64,000 nucleotides of DNA, from contig NC_015682.1 of assembly GCF_000215975.1 (NCBI RefSeq), positions 1,426,001 through 1,490,000 of the forward strand, written 5' to 3'. Shown here in pieces: positions 27,006 to 36,447 of this stretch. The translations under genes were made by a program, and so were the position numbers. Below the pieces are notes generated by a model that worked only from the letters and a program-made list of their open reading frames with translations, was not told the DNA's origin and did not search any database. Source of the stretch: Thermodesulfobacterium geofontis OPF15. GTDB taxonomy: Bacteria > Desulfobacterota > Thermodesulfobacteria > Thermodesulfobacteriales > Thermodesulfobacteriaceae. Position 1 is the first letter of the stretch, and every line of letters starts with the position of its first letter.

Positions 27006-28210
27006 TCTACTTCTAATCTAATAAATTTTTTCTTTCCAATTTTTAAAAAATATTCTCCTGGAAAGAGTTCTATTTCTTCTTGAGTAATAGGGGCTTTGTT
27101 TAAATCTATAGCTTTTTGAGAAATTAATCTTTTTGCTTCAGAACTACTTTTTACCAATCCTTGATCTCTTAAAAATCCTGGAAGCCAAATTTTCCCAGAT
27201 TTAACTTTTATTGTAATTGCTTCTGTAGGCATCTCCTTTTTACTAAAAACTCTTTCAAATTCCTCCTCTGCTTTTAAAGCTAATTCTTGGGAATGAAATT
27301 GAGAAACTATGTATCTTGCAAGCTTTTTCTTTACTTCCTTAGGATGGTACTCCCCTTTTTCTACTTTTTCTTTCATTTCCTCAATCTCTTTTTCAGAAAA
27401 ATCAGTTAATAATAAATAGTATTTCCACATAATATGGTCAGGAATAGACATTATTTTTCCATACATTTCAAAGGGTGGCTCCATTATTCCTATATAATTT
27501 CCGAAACTTTTACTCATCTTTTGAACTCCATCAATACCCTCTAAAAGAGGAAGAGTAATTACTATTTGTGGTTCTTGACCATATTCTTTTTGAATATCTC
27601 TTCCTATTAATAAATTAAATAATTGATCAGTCCCTCCAAGTTCTACATCAGCTTCCAAAGCTACAGAATCATATGCCTGAAAAAGAGGATAAATCAATTC
27701 ATGAATACTAATAGGGATACCTGATTCAAAACGTTTTTTAAAATCATCTCTTTCCAAAATTCTGGCTACTGTATATTTAGCGCAAAGTTTTATTACATCC
27801 TCCACAGTCATTTTAGAAAACCATTGACTATTAAAAACTACCTTTGTTTTATTAGGATCTAAAATTTTAAAAACCTGTTCTTCATATGTTTTTGCATTTT
27901 CTAACACTTGTTCTTTAGTCAAAGCTACCCTTGTTTCAGATCTTCCAGTAGGATCTCCTATCATACCAGTAAAATCTCCGATTAAAAAATAAATCTCATG
28001 TCCAAGATCTTGAAATTGTTTAAGCTTTCTTAAAAGTACTGTATGTCCCAAGTGAAGATCAGGTGCAGTAGGATCAAAACCTGCTTTTATTTTAAGAGGT
28101 TTTTTTTCTTTGTAAGATTTTTCCAATTTTCTTATCAGTTCTTCTTCACTTATAAGATTAACCACCCCCTTTTTTATAATTTCAAGAGCTTTCTTAATTT
28201 CCTCTTTCAC
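27002..28210 (-). CDS. tyrS: Tyrosyl-tRNA synthetase
   Basis: A 402-residue class I synthetase. The HIGH-type motif is [19 protein letters not shown] and the tyrosine pocket region is [21 protein letters not shown] reads [16 protein letters not shown]-terminal S4 RNA-binding domain is visible ([22 protein letters not shown]). The length and the TAPDLHLGH signature place it in the TyrS2/TyrZ type. It overlaps cobA-hemD by four bases in a tetrapyrrole-gene run. Confidence 0.95.
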   Translation of the reverse strand: MKEEIKKALEIIKKGVVNLISEEELIRKLEKSYKEKKPLKIKAGFDPTAPDLHLGHTVLLRKLKQFQDLGHEIYFLIGDFTGMIGDPTGRSETRVALTKEQVLENAKTYEEQVFKILDPNKTKVVFNSQWFSKMTVEDVIKLCAKYTVARILERDDFKKRFESGIPISIHELIYPLFQAYDSVALEADVELGGTDQLFNLLIGRDIQKEYGQEPQIVITLPLLEGIDGVQKMSKSFGNYIGIMEPPFEMYGKIMSIPDHIMWKYYLLLTDFSEKEIEEMKEKVEKGEYHPKEVKKKLARYIVSQFHSQELALKAEEEFERVFSKKEMPTEAITIKVKSGKIWLPGFLRDQGLVKSSSEAKRLISQKAIDLNKAPITQEEIELFPGEYFLKIGKKKFIRLEVD

Positions 28211-29739
28211 TTTATAACACCTCCTTCATTTTTTGAAAAATAGTTTTCAATTGCTCTAACAAGTCCTTCTATGGTATATTCTTCAGCTTCAATATGAGGT
28301 TCAAAACCAAATTCTTTTAAAGTGGAAGAGGTAATAGGACCAATAGAAACAAAAATAATATTTTTTAGTTGCTCTTTTTCGGCATCTTCAATAAGTTTAA
28401 AAAAGTTTTTTACTGTGGAAGAACTTGTAAAGGTTATTAAATCAACCCCTTCTTTTAGAATTTCTTTTAATTTTTCCTTAGATTCTTCACAAATTTTTGT
28501 TTCATAAATTGGAAGTACTTCCACTTTGGCTCCTAATTCTCTAAGTTTTTCAGGAAGAACTTCCCTTGTCTCTTTTGCTCTTGCTATAAGAATATATTTA
28601 TTTTTAAGATCAAGCTTTGAAAAAGCAGAAACTAAACCCTCTTGGGTATAATCTTTTTCTGGTATTAAATCTGGAAAAATCCCATAATTTTCTAAAACAT
28701 TTTTAGTTGCTTTTCCTATAACTGCTATTTTTACACCTCCTAAAGCCCTCAGATCTTTTCCTTTTTTCCATAAAGTTTTTAAAAATGTTTTTACTCCATT
28801 TTCTGAAGTAAAAACTATCCAATCATACTTTGATAATTCCTCTATCATCTGAAAAACCTTCTCATTTAAAATTGGTTCTACTTTTATGGTAGGAATCTCA
28901 TAACAGATTGCTCCAAGTTCTTCTAATTTTTCAGCCAGTTTACTTGCCTGTTCTCTTGTGCGAGTAATTATTATTTTTTTACCAAAAAGAGGCTTGGATT
29001 CAAACCAATTAAATTTTTCTCTAAGCTTAACCACTTCTCCTATAATAATTATAGCTGGAGCTGTAATACCTTTTTCTTTTACTTTTTCTGCAATATTTTC
29101 TAATGTACCTGTAACAGTTTTTTGGTTAGGAATTGTACCCCATTGGATTACTGCAACAGGAGTATTTGGATTTTTTCCTTCTTCTATCAGCCTTTTAGCA
29201 ATGTAAGGTAAATTCTTAACTCCCATTAAAAAAATTAATGTCCCTATTTTAGAAAGAGCTAAAAAATCTATCTTACTTTCTTCTTTATTTTCAGCCTCGT
29301 GCCCTGTAATAATTGCCAAAGTAGAAGTGTAGTCTCTATGTGTTACAGGAATTCCTGCATAAGCAGGAACTGCAATAGCTGAGGTTATCCCAGGAACTAC
29401 TTCAAAGGGGATATTTTCTTCAACCAAAGCTTCTGCCTCTTCTCCTCCCCTACCAAAGAGAAAAGGATCTCCTCCTTTAAGCCTTACTACTATTTTCCCT
29501 TCTTTAGCTTTTTCAACAAGGAGTTTATTAATTTCCTCTTGTGGTAAAGTATGAGCTCCAGCCTTTTTACCAACATAAATCTTCTCTGCTTCTTCCTTAC
29601 AAAAATCTAATAACCTTGGATTAGCAAGATAATCATAAATTACTACATCTGCCTCTTCTAAAACCTTTTTACCTTTTAAAGTAAAGAGCCCTGGATCTCC
29701 TGGTCCAGCTCCTACTAAATAAACCTTTCCTTTTTTCAT
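28207..29739 (-). CDS. cobA-hemD: Uroporphyrinogen-III C-methyltransferase / uroporphyrinogen-III synthase fusion
   Basis: A 510-residue bifunctional protein. Residues 1 to about 245 are the SUMT domain that methylates uroporphyrinogen III to precorrin-2: [59 protein letters not shown]. From about 253 comes HemD, which closes hydroxymethylbilane: [50 protein letters not shown]. This fusion is known from Clostridia and Deltaproteobacteria. With hemC immediately upstream (1-base gap) it channels hydroxymethylbilane to siroheme, cobalamin or heme. Confidence 0.95.
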   Translation of the reverse strand: MKKGKVYLVGAGPGDPGLFTLKGKKVLEEADVVIYDYLANPRLLDFCKEEAEKIYVGKKAGAHTLPQEEINKLLVEKAKEGKIVVRLKGGDPFLFGRGGEEAEALVEENIPFEVVPGITSAIAVPAYAGIPVTHRDYTSTLAIITGHEAENKEESKIDFLALSKIGTLIFLMGVKNLPYIAKRLIEEGKNPNTPVAVIQWGTIPNQKTVTGTLENIAEKVKEKGITAPAIIIIGEVVKLREKFNWFESKPLFGKKIIITRTREQASKLAEKLEELGAICYEIPTIKVEPILNEKVFQMIEELSKYDWIVFTSENGVKTFLKTLWKKGKDLRALGGVKIAVIGKATKNVLENYGIFPDLIPEKDYTQEGLVSAFSKLDLKNKYILIARAKETREVLPEKLRELGAKVEVLPIYETKICEESKEKLKEILKEGVDLITFTSSSTVKNFFKLIEDAEKEQLKNIIFVSIGPITSSTLKEFGFEPHIEAEEYTIEGLVRAIENYFSKNEGGVIK

Positions 29740-29740
29740 C

Positions 29741-30658
29741 TTATTCTCTCTTATAAATCTCTTTTAAAATTTCTTCTCCGCCAGCTTTTAGAAGTTTTTT
29801 AGCAAGTCTTTCTCCGAGTTTTTCTGCTTCAGAAATACTCCCCTCATCCCTTAGTTTATAAAATCTTTCTCCCTCTAAATCACTTATAAATCCAATTACA
29901 AAAAGTTTAGAATTTTCAATCCAGCAATAAGCTCCTATAGGTACTTGACAACCACCTTCTAAGGTCTTTAAAAATGTTCTTTCTACCTTTATACAAATTG
30001 CTGTAGTTTCTGAATGAATTTTACTTAGCATTTCTTTGAGTTTTTTATCATCTTTTCTTATTTCTATTCCAAGAGCTCCTTGACCAACAGCTGGGACCAT
30101 CTCCTCTATAGTTAATCTTTTATAGCTAATTTCTATTCCTAATCTTTTTAATCCAGCTTCAGCTAAAATAATTCCATCAAATTGCCCTTCTTTCCATTTT
30201 CTTAAACGGGTATCTACATTTCCTCTAAGAGGTAAAATTTCTAAATCTTTCCTAAGTTTTTTTAACTGGGAAAGTCTTCTCAAACTACTGGTTCCGATTT
30301 TAGAATAAGATGGTAATTCTAAAATATCTTTATAATTTGAAATCCAAACATCGAAAGGAGATTCCCTTTGAGGAATACAGGCTATTTCCAAACCTTCAGG
30401 TATTAGAGAGGGGACATCTTTCATACTATGGATAGCAAAATCTATTTCTCCTCTTAAAAGGGCTTCTTCTATTTCTTTTACAAAAAGTCCTTTTCCCCCT
30501 ATTTTACTTAAAGGAGAGTCTAAAATTTTATCTCCAGTTGTTTTTATAATTATTTTTTCAAAATTAATTTTAGGAAAAAAGGATTTTAATTGTGAAATTA
30601 CCCAATCAGTTTGAGCTAAAGCTAATTTGCTTCCTCTTGTTCCTACTTTAATAACCAT
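29741..30658 (-). CDS. hemC: Porphobilinogen deaminase (hydroxymethylbilane synthase)
   Basis: A 305-residue enzyme polymerising four porphobilinogens. Signatures are IKVGTRGSKLALAQTDWV, AIHSMKDVPSLIPEG, the Arg-rich RGNVDTRLRKW, and VPAVGQGALGIE. The dipyrromethane cofactor Cys is in LEGGCQVPIGAYC. Standard length. Part of the fmdB-hemC-cobA/hemD-tyrS run, separated by 12 bases from fmdB and one from cobA-hemD. Confidence 0.97.
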   Translation of the reverse strand: MVIKVGTRGSKLALAQTDWVISQLKSFFPKINFEKIIIKTTGDKILDSPLSKIGGKGLFVKEIEEALLRGEIDFAIHSMKDVPSLIPEGLEIACIPQRESPFDVWISNYKDILELPSYSKIGTSSLRRLSQLKKLRKDLEILPLRGNVDTRLRKWKEGQFDGIILAEAGLKRLGIEISYKRLTIEEMVPAVGQGALGIEIRKDDKKLKEMLSKIHSETTAICIKVERTFLKTLEGGCQVPIGAYCWIENSKLFVIGFISDLEGERFYKLRDEGSISEAEKLGERLAKKLLKAGGEEILKEIYKRE

Positions 30659-30670
30659 TTTTAATGAAGT

Positions 30671-30889
30671 TTAATGACAGCTACTACAAGTTCCACCTTT
30701 ACAAGTAGAACAAGCTGAACCTAAGGAACTGACAAATTTACTTCCTGATTTAAAAGCTACCTGAGACATTAATTTTTTTACCCTTGAACTTTTACATTTT
30801 TTACAGACAATTTCATCCTCTCTATTTCCTAAGATTAATTCTTCAAAAATTTCTCCACAATCTTCACATTGAAATTCATAAATAGGCAT
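30671..30889 (-). CDS. FmdB-family zinc-ribbon protein
   Basis: A 72-residue protein: MPIYEFQCEDCGEIFEEL then IVCKKCKSSRVKKLMSQVAF, a two-CxxC zinc ribbon of the FmdB regulatory family. The C-terminus carries an extra Cys-rich tail (ACSTCKGGTCSSC), frequent in deltaproteobacterial members. Function in these organisms is unknown; the founding FmdB was proposed as a regulator of formamidase. First gene of the hem run. A second, different family member is at 48018-48254. Confidence 0.88.
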   Translation of the reverse strand: MPIYEFQCEDCGEIFEELILGNREDEIVCKKCKSSRVKKLMSQVAFKSGSKFVSSLGSACSTCKGGTCSSCH

Positions 30890-31003
30890 AATTTATCACC
30901 TCCATAAAATATTCCATAAAAGCCCCTTTTAAAATAATACCATTATTTAATTTCGTCAATGTTGAAAGATTAAAAAGATTTAAAAAATTAAAGAAATCTC
31001 AAA

Positions 31004-32362
31004 TTAGGCTATTTCGGTGGTTTCAAGTAAGATATCCCACATAAATTTAACTTCTGCATTTATATTATAGGCTTTTACTATATCATGAATACCTACGTGA
31101 CAATTGTGACAAGGAGCAATTACTATTTTTGCCCCTGTTGCTTTTATTTGTTCTGCTTTAACTTTGTTGCTCTCAACCCTTACTTTTTTCCAAGGAGACC
31201 CAGCAGCTATTATTCCTCCTCCAGCATTACAACAGAAATTATGTTCCTTATTAGGATACATTTCTCTAAAATCTTCACACATTTCATTAATTAAATATCT
31301 AAGTTTATCACCTGCTCCCTTTTTTCTTACTAAATTACATGGATCTTGTAATGTTACAGGTTCTTTAATTTTCTTTTTAATTTTTAATTTTCCTGTTTTT
31401 AAGAGTTCATAATAAAATTCTGTAGCATGTAACACTTCAAATGGTAATTCCTTATAACCAAGTAAAGGCGGAGCTGCTTTACAAAGAGCAAAGGTTGCAT
31501 GCCCACATTCAGTAACTACTATTCTTTTTGCTCTTAATTTTACTGCTTCTTCAAATACCTCTCTTACAATTCTTTGCATTGTAAAATAATCCTGAACAAA
31601 CATAGACATATTGGCATAGTCTTTTAAGGAATAACTCCAATTAATCCCTGCATGATACATTATTTTCCCTATAATTTGTATATATTGAGGAGCTCTTGCA
31701 GGTTCAGTTCCCAAAGTTACAAATAATACATCAATTCCTTCTTTATTAAAAGGAACTTGAAAATCTTTTATATCTACAGAAGTTTCTTCCTCCATCCACT
31801 GAAGTGAATCAATCCAATCAGGTTGAGGAATCCAAAGTTGTGTCAAGGTAGCAGATAAACTATAATTATAATCCATTAAAATGTAAGGGACTACACCAAG
31901 TAAAAAACAAATCCTTCTTACCTGCCCTATAAGAAATGCTATATCTATTCCAAAAGGACAATACATACTACAACGATGGCACTGAGTGCATTCTGTAAAA
32001 GCAATTCTTGCACAATCTCTTATAAATTCTGGAGAAACCTTTCCTTTTCTTTTTATCATTTCCCAAAGAGTTATTTTTACTTTACTAACAGGAGTGTAAG
32101 TTGGATCTTTATCACGGGATAAATAATGATGACAAGCATCGGAACAAAGCCCACAATGCATACATGTTTCTATAGCTGCCTTTCTTCTTAAAGAAAGTCT
32201 ACCTAATACTTCATTTATTGTTTTTTCTATTTTTTCTGGGGTAAGATTTTTAATTTTCTCATCAATACCAGGATCCTCAACCTTTTCTCTTATATATTCT
32301 GGAAAATACTTACTTACATAAATTGCCTGATTTTCTTTAAATTTGCTTTCCTTTTTTATCAT
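31004..32362 (-). CDS. HmcF/TmcB-like heterodisulfide reductase-related Fe-S protein
   Basis: A 452-residue cytoplasmic Fe-S protein. N-terminal ferredoxin-like motifs CMHCGLCSDACHHY and CTQCHRCSMYCPFG hold two [4Fe-4S] clusters. The C-terminal half carries one full CCG domain (DPCNLVRK...FCCNAGGG...APCHNCH), the HdrB/HdrD signature for a special cubane cluster. Sulfate reducers use such proteins (HmcF, TmcB, DsrK) in membrane complexes that pass electrons between periplasmic cytochromes and the cytoplasm. The membrane and cytochrome subunits expected alongside are not adjacent. HmcF/TmcB is preferred over DsrK on length. Confidence 0.82.
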   Translation of the reverse strand: MIKKESKFKENQAIYVSKYFPEYIREKVEDPGIDEKIKNLTPEKIEKTINEVLGRLSLRRKAAIETCMHCGLCSDACHHYLSRDKDPTYTPVSKVKITLWEMIKRKGKVSPEFIRDCARIAFTECTQCHRCSMYCPFGIDIAFLIGQVRRICFLLGVVPYILMDYNYSLSATLTQLWIPQPDWIDSLQWMEEETSVDIKDFQVPFNKEGIDVLFVTLGTEPARAPQYIQIIGKIMYHAGINWSYSLKDYANMSMFVQDYFTMQRIVREVFEEAVKLRAKRIVVTECGHATFALCKAAPPLLGYKELPFEVLHATEFYYELLKTGKLKIKKKIKEPVTLQDPCNLVRKKGAGDKLRYLINEMCEDFREMYPNKEHNFCCNAGGGIIAAGSPWKKVRVESNKVKAEQIKATGAKIVIAPCHNCHVGIHDIVKAYNINAEVKFMWDILLETTEIA

Positions 32363-32462
32363 TTCTTATCACCTTATTTAGGAAATTTTTAAAATTTTTA
32401 AAATCTTTTAATAAAAAGTCAAATAGATTTTTTAAATAAAAATTATTCTAATTTATTAATGA

Positions 32463-32490
32463 TTGATTTTTTTAAAAAAAATGTTATAGA
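32463..32490 (+). promoter_or_regulatory. Putative extended -10 promoter of the hldD operon
   Basis: TTGATT (32463-32468) and TATAGA (32485-32490) with 16-base spacing and TG one base before the -10. It lies 54 bases upstream of the hldD ATG. Confidence 0.35.
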
Positions 32491-32502
32491 AACAATTTAC
32501 TT

Positions 32503-32535
32503 AGAATTTAAAATCTAAAGAATTTTAAAATCTAA
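32503..32535 (+). repeat. Short tandem direct repeat in the hldD leader
   Basis: AGAATTTAAAATCTAA (32503-32518) is followed immediately by AGAATTTTAAAATCTAA (32519-32535), differing by one T. It lies just upstream of the weak ribosome site of hldD. It could be slippage debris or a repeated operator; nothing else supports a function. Confidence 0.55.
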
Positions 32536-32544
32536 GGGTAAAAA

Positions 32545-33528
32545 ATGAAAAAACCAAAAATAATAGTTACTGGAGGAGCAGGTTTTATAGGATCAAATTT
32601 AGTAGAAACTCTTAACCAAAAAGGGGAAGACCGAATTATTATAGTTGATCATTTAAATGAAGGAAATAAATGGAAAAATTTATTAGGCCTTAAGTTTTTA
32701 GATTATATAGAAAAAGATGAATTTTTAGAAAAAATTGAAAAGGGGTATTTTAAGGATGTTTCCGCTATTGTCCATCTTGGTGCCTGTAGCAATACTACTG
32801 TAAAGGATTTACACTATTTATATTTAAACAATTACAAATATTCTCAAAAATTAGCTCTTTTTGCTTTAGAAAATGAAATTAACTTTATTTATGCCTCTTC
32901 TGCTGCCACTTATGGAGATGGTTCAATGGGTTTTTCTGATGAAGAAGCTTTACTTCCTAAATTAAAACCTCTTAATCCTTATGGCTTTTCAAAACATCTT
33001 TTTGACTTATGGCTTTATTATAATAAACTTTTAAATCAAGTAGTAGGATTAAAATACTTTAATGTATTTGGAGAAAGGGAATTTCATAAGGGTGAGATGA
33101 AAAGTGTAGCTTTAAAAGCTTATGAAGAAATTAAAAAAGAAGGTAAAGTAAAATTATTTAAATCCTATCACCCTGATTATAAAGATGGAGAACAGCTTAG
33201 AGATTTTATTTATGTAAAGGATGCTGTAGAAGTTACTATCTTTTTTTTAGAAAATCCAAAAATCAAAGGTATTTTTAATGTAGGAACAGGTAAAGCAAGG
33301 TCTTTTAAAGATCTTGTTTTAGCAATCTTTTCAGCCCTCTCCTTACCTCCTAATATTGAATATATAGAAATGCCGGAATATTTAAAAAATCAATATCAAT
33401 ATTTTACTCAGGCAGATATTACCAAACTTAGAAAAGTAGGTTATAATAAACCTATGTGGGAATTAGAATCTGCAATTAAAAATTACGTAAATTATTTAGA
33501 AAAAAACTATAACTCCTTTTATGGATAG
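32545..33528 (+). CDS. hldD: ADP-L-glycero-D-manno-heptose 6-epimerase
   Basis: A 327-residue short-chain dehydrogenase that inverts C6 of the ADP-heptose used for the LPS inner core. The NADP motif is IVTGGAGFIGSNLVE. HldD-specific features are LNEGNKWKNLLGLKFLDYIEKDEF, HLGACSNTT, the catalytic ASSAATYGDGS...NPYGFSKHLFD (YxxxK) and LKYFNVFGERE. First gene of an hldD-corC-lnt run with 8- and 17-base overlaps. Confidence 0.95.
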   Translation: MKKPKIIVTGGAGFIGSNLVETLNQKGEDRIIIVDHLNEGNKWKNLLGLKFLDYIEKDEFLEKIEKGYFKDVSAIVHLGACSNTTVKDLHYLYLNNYKYSQKLALFALENEINFIYASSAATYGDGSMGFSDEEALLPKLKPLNPYGFSKHLFDLWLYYNKLLNQVVGLKYFNVFGEREFHKGEMKSVALKAYEEIKKEGKVKLFKSYHPDYKDGEQLRDFIYVKDAVEVTIFFLENPKIKGIFNVGTGKARSFKDLVLAIFSALSLPPNIEYIEMPEYLKNQYQYFTQADITKLRKVGYNKPMWELESAIKNYVNYLEKNYNSFYG

Positions 33529-34339
33529 TGATTCCATATCAGAATTTATAAAACTATTTTTTAAAAGAAAACCAAAACAATTTTCTGAAGTAGAAGAGGA
33601 AATAAAGGAAGTATTAGAAGATTTTAAGGAAGAAAGGATTTTAAGTGAATTTGAAGAAAAGCTCGTTTTGGCTTTTTTTAGTTTAAAAAGTTTAGAAGTC
33701 AGAAATGTGGTAATTCCAAGAAATATATTAGAAGGATTAGACATTTCTTTATCTTGGCAAGAAATTAAAAAAACTATCATTCAGAAACCTCATTCTTTTT
33801 ATCCTATTTATAAAGAGATTTTAGATAATTTTTTAGGATATGTTTCTCTTAAAGATTTAATAAAAGGCTTTGAAGAAAATAATTTTCAATGGCAAGAATA
33901 TATAAAACCACCTTTAATAATTCCAGAAAACATTCCCTTAGTTTCTGCCCTTGAAAAAATGACAGAAAAAAAAGTTGAAGTTGCCTTTGCTGTAGATGAA
34001 CATTCAGAATTAACAGGTATTATCAGATTAAAGGATATATTTAAGGAATTATTAAAAACTGAACAAAAATGCCCTCATCCTGATAAAGAGGGTTGGTTGA
34101 TTTTACCTGGAACCTTTAAACTTAAAGATTTAGAAGAATGCTTAAAAATAAGATTATCTAAAGGTGATTTTGAAACTATCTCTGGATTGATTATAAGTCA
34201 TTTAGGAAGAATTCCTAAAAAGGGAGAAAAAATAAAAATAGGTCCTTTAGAAATAGAAATCATTAAAGCTGATGAAAGAAAAATAGAAATTGTTAAGTTA
34301 AGATCTTTAACCTCTACTGAAGGTGAGAACTCCAATTAA
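33521..34339 (+). CDS. CorC/HlyC-type CBS-domain protein
   Basis: A 272-residue cytoplasmic protein. It has an acidic amphipathic N-terminus (EVEEEIKEVLEDFKEER, as in CorC), VRNVVIPRNILEGLDI, two degenerate CBS motifs (about 80-180) and a C-terminal CorC_HlyC domain (LPGTFKLKDLEECL...GLIISHLGRIPKKGEKIKIGPLEIEII). In E. coli the relative YbeX/CorC neighbours lnt and ybeY. Here lnt follows directly while ybeY lies elsewhere, fused to pdxJ. Roles in Mg/Co efflux or ribosome maturation have been proposed for the family. Confidence 0.88.
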   Translation: MDSDSISEFIKLFFKRKPKQFSEVEEEIKEVLEDFKEERILSEFEEKLVLAFFSLKSLEVRNVVIPRNILEGLDISLSWQEIKKTIIQKPHSFYPIYKEILDNFLGYVSLKDLIKGFEENNFQWQEYIKPPLIIPENIPLVSALEKMTEKKVEVAFAVDEHSELTGIIRLKDIFKELLKTEQKCPHPDKEGWLILPGTFKLKDLEECLKIRLSKGDFETISGLIISHLGRIPKKGEKIKIGPLEIEIIKADERKIEIVKLRSLTSTEGENSN

Positions 34340-35915
34340 TCTAATTGCACCTATCTTTTCAGCCCTTTTATTAACTCTTTCTTTCCCAAAATGGAATTTA
34401 TGGATTTTTGGTCTCTTTTCTTTTGTGCCTCTATTTTTCAGTCTTATCTTTACTAAGGAAAACAAAAATAGATTAATTTTGGTTTTTATTTTTGGAATTT
34501 TTCATTTTTCAACCCTTCTCTACTGGTTAGTATATACCCTTACCAAATACGGAAACCTCAATTTAATCATTTCTTTAGTTCTTCTACTTCTTCTTTCCTC
34601 TTATTTAGCTCTTTATTATGTTTTCTTTTTTTATACCAATTTAAAACTCAAAATATTTAAATCCCCTAATTTTATAAAAGGTATCTTTTTTAGCTTAACC
34701 CTTGTAGGTATAGAATATCTGAGAGGAAAACTATTAACAGGATTTACCTGGGGACAGTTAGGCTATATTTTAAGTAATTTTTCACCTTTTTTACAATTAG
34801 CTGATATATGGGGGATTTGGGGCTTATCTCTTGTTTGCGCTTTAATAAACTACTATATCTTTTTCTTACTATATTCCTTTTATTTTTCTTTTAGTTCTTT
34901 GCTAAATCTTAGATTTTTAATTAATAATTTTTGTTTTCTTATTCTTTTTATTACCTTTTTAAGCTATGGAATCTATAAGAAGAGTTTTTGGGAAAAAGTA
35001 ATTTCTCAAGAAAAAGATTCTATAAAAGTTTCTCTTTTGCAAGGAAATATATCTCAGGAAATGAAAGAAATAAATGAAATTGAGTATTCTCTTAAAATTT
35101 ATGAAAAATTGACTCTTTCTGCTTTAAAAGAAAAGCCTCAAATTATCTTTTTTCCTGAAACTTCTTTTCCTTTCTTTTTTCCTCATGAAAAAGAACCTAC
35201 TCTCAAATTCTTAGCTTTTTTAGATAAAATAACTTTAGAATCTGAAAAATTTAATTATTCACCTATCTTAATCTTCGGCACTTTTAGACTTAAATATAAA
35301 AATGGAGAACCCCTCGTATACAATAGCTTAATTGTTTGGGATGGAAAAGACTTTGTAGATCTTTATGATAAGGAAAAACTTGTTCCCTTTGGAGAATATG
35401 TTCCCTTGGAAAAGTATCTTTCTTTTCTAAGAAGAATAACTGTTGGGCTTGGAATTATTAAACCTGGTTTTTCTAAAAATCTTACTTTTCCTTTAAATGA
35501 TAGAATTATTAAAGTGACTCCTCTTATTTGTTTTGAAAGTGCCTTTTCTGAAATTTTAAGAAAAAGACTTGAAGAAAATCCCCAGCTAATTTTTATTGCT
35601 ACAAATGATGCATGGTTTGGTAAAACTTCAGCTCCCTATCAACACTTTCAAATGGCAATAGTAAGGGCTGTTGAAGCAAGAAGATATACTCTACAAGTTG
35701 CTAATACAGGTATAACAGGAATAATTGATCCAACAGGAAAAGTTATAAAAACAACTCAGCTTGAAAAAGAAGAAATTGTTTATGGAGAAATAAAACCCTT
35801 TTATGAAAGAACTCTTTTTATAAAATACGGAAATATTTTAGGAATTTTAGGTTCTTTAATTTTATTGCTTTCCTTTATTCTAACACTATCTCCTGCCAAA
35901 TTTTTAAATCCTTAG
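34323..35915 (+). CDS. lnt: Apolipoprotein N-acyltransferase
   Basis: A 530-residue inner-membrane enzyme that adds the third acyl chain to lipoproteins. About six N-terminal helices (1-215) precede a periplasmic nitrilase-like domain. The Glu-Lys-Cys triad is Glu279 (FFPETSFPFF), Lys352 (YDKEKLVPFGEYVP) and Cys403 (PLICFESAF). NDAWFGKTSAPYQHFQMAIVRAVE is a further signature. The start is GTG within corC. A final helix (about 505-525) closes the protein. The 3' end overlaps the convergent ubiX by 41 bases. Confidence 0.95.
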   Translation: MRTPINLIAPIFSALLLTLSFPKWNLWIFGLFSFVPLFFSLIFTKENKNRLILVFIFGIFHFSTLLYWLVYTLTKYGNLNLIISLVLLLLLSSYLALYYVFFFYTNLKLKIFKSPNFIKGIFFSLTLVGIEYLRGKLLTGFTWGQLGYILSNFSPFLQLADIWGIWGLSLVCALINYYIFFLLYSFYFSFSSLLNLRFLINNFCFLILFITFLSYGIYKKSFWEKVISQEKDSIKVSLLQGNISQEMKEINEIEYSLKIYEKLTLSALKEKPQIIFFPETSFPFFFPHEKEPTLKFLAFLDKITLESEKFNYSPILIFGTFRLKYKNGEPLVYNSLIVWDGKDFVDLYDKEKLVPFGEYVPLEKYLSFLRRITVGLGIIKPGFSKNLTFPLNDRIIKVTPLICFESAFSEILRKRLEENPQLIFIATNDAWFGKTSAPYQHFQMAIVRAVEARRYTLQVANTGITGIIDPTGKVIKTTQLEKEEIVYGEIKPFYERTLFIKYGNILGILGSLILLLSFILTLSPAKFLNP

Positions 35916-36447
35916 GACTAAAGCCTAAAAATTGAAGAATTCTTTTTACAAATTGGGCAATCAATTCTTCTAAATTTTTTGGTTTATGATAAAAACCTGG
36001 CATGGCTGGAAATATGACCGCCCCTGCTTTACTACAAATTTCCATATTTTTTATATGAATTAAGTTAAAGGGAGTTTCTCTTATAACTAAAATTAAAGGT
36101 TTTTTTTCTTTTAGCATCACATCTGCAGCTCTTTGTAAGAGGTTTCTTGCAGAACCACTTGCAATAGCAGATAAAGTCCCCATGGTGCAAGGTATAATAA
36201 TCATTCCAGAATAATTACTTGAACCACTTGCAGGGGGAGAACTTATTTCATCTTCTTTATATAATTTTTCTGCAAAATTTAATATTTCTTCCACAGGCTT
36301 TTCCAACTCATGATTCCAAACTATTTCTCCTGCTTTAGTAATAATTACTTCTGCAGAAATTCCAAGATTTTTCAGCTCTTTTAAAAAATAGTAGGCATAA
36401 ATAACACCACTTGCTCCTGTAATTCCTACTAAAAATTTTTTTTCCAT
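35875..36447 (-). CDS. ubiX: Flavin prenyltransferase UbiX
   Basis: A 190-residue flavoprotein that makes prenylated FMN, the cofactor of UbiD-type decarboxylases. Signatures are VGITGASGVIYAYYFLKEL, SPPASGSSNYSGMIIIPCTMGTLSAIASGSARNLLQRAADV, and LVIRETPFNLIHIKNM. No ubiD gene is in the window. Its start overlaps the deoC-rnhA fusion by 19 bases. The 3' end overlaps lnt. Confidence 0.95.
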   Translation of the reverse strand: MEKKFLVGITGASGVIYAYYFLKELKNLGISAEVIITKAGEIVWNHELEKPVEEILNFAEKLYKEDEISSPPASGSSNYSGMIIIPCTMGTLSAIASGSARNLLQRAADVMLKEKKPLILVIRETPFNLIHIKNMEICSKAGAVIFPAMPGFYHKPKNLEELIAQFVKRILQFLGFSPKDLKIWQEIVLE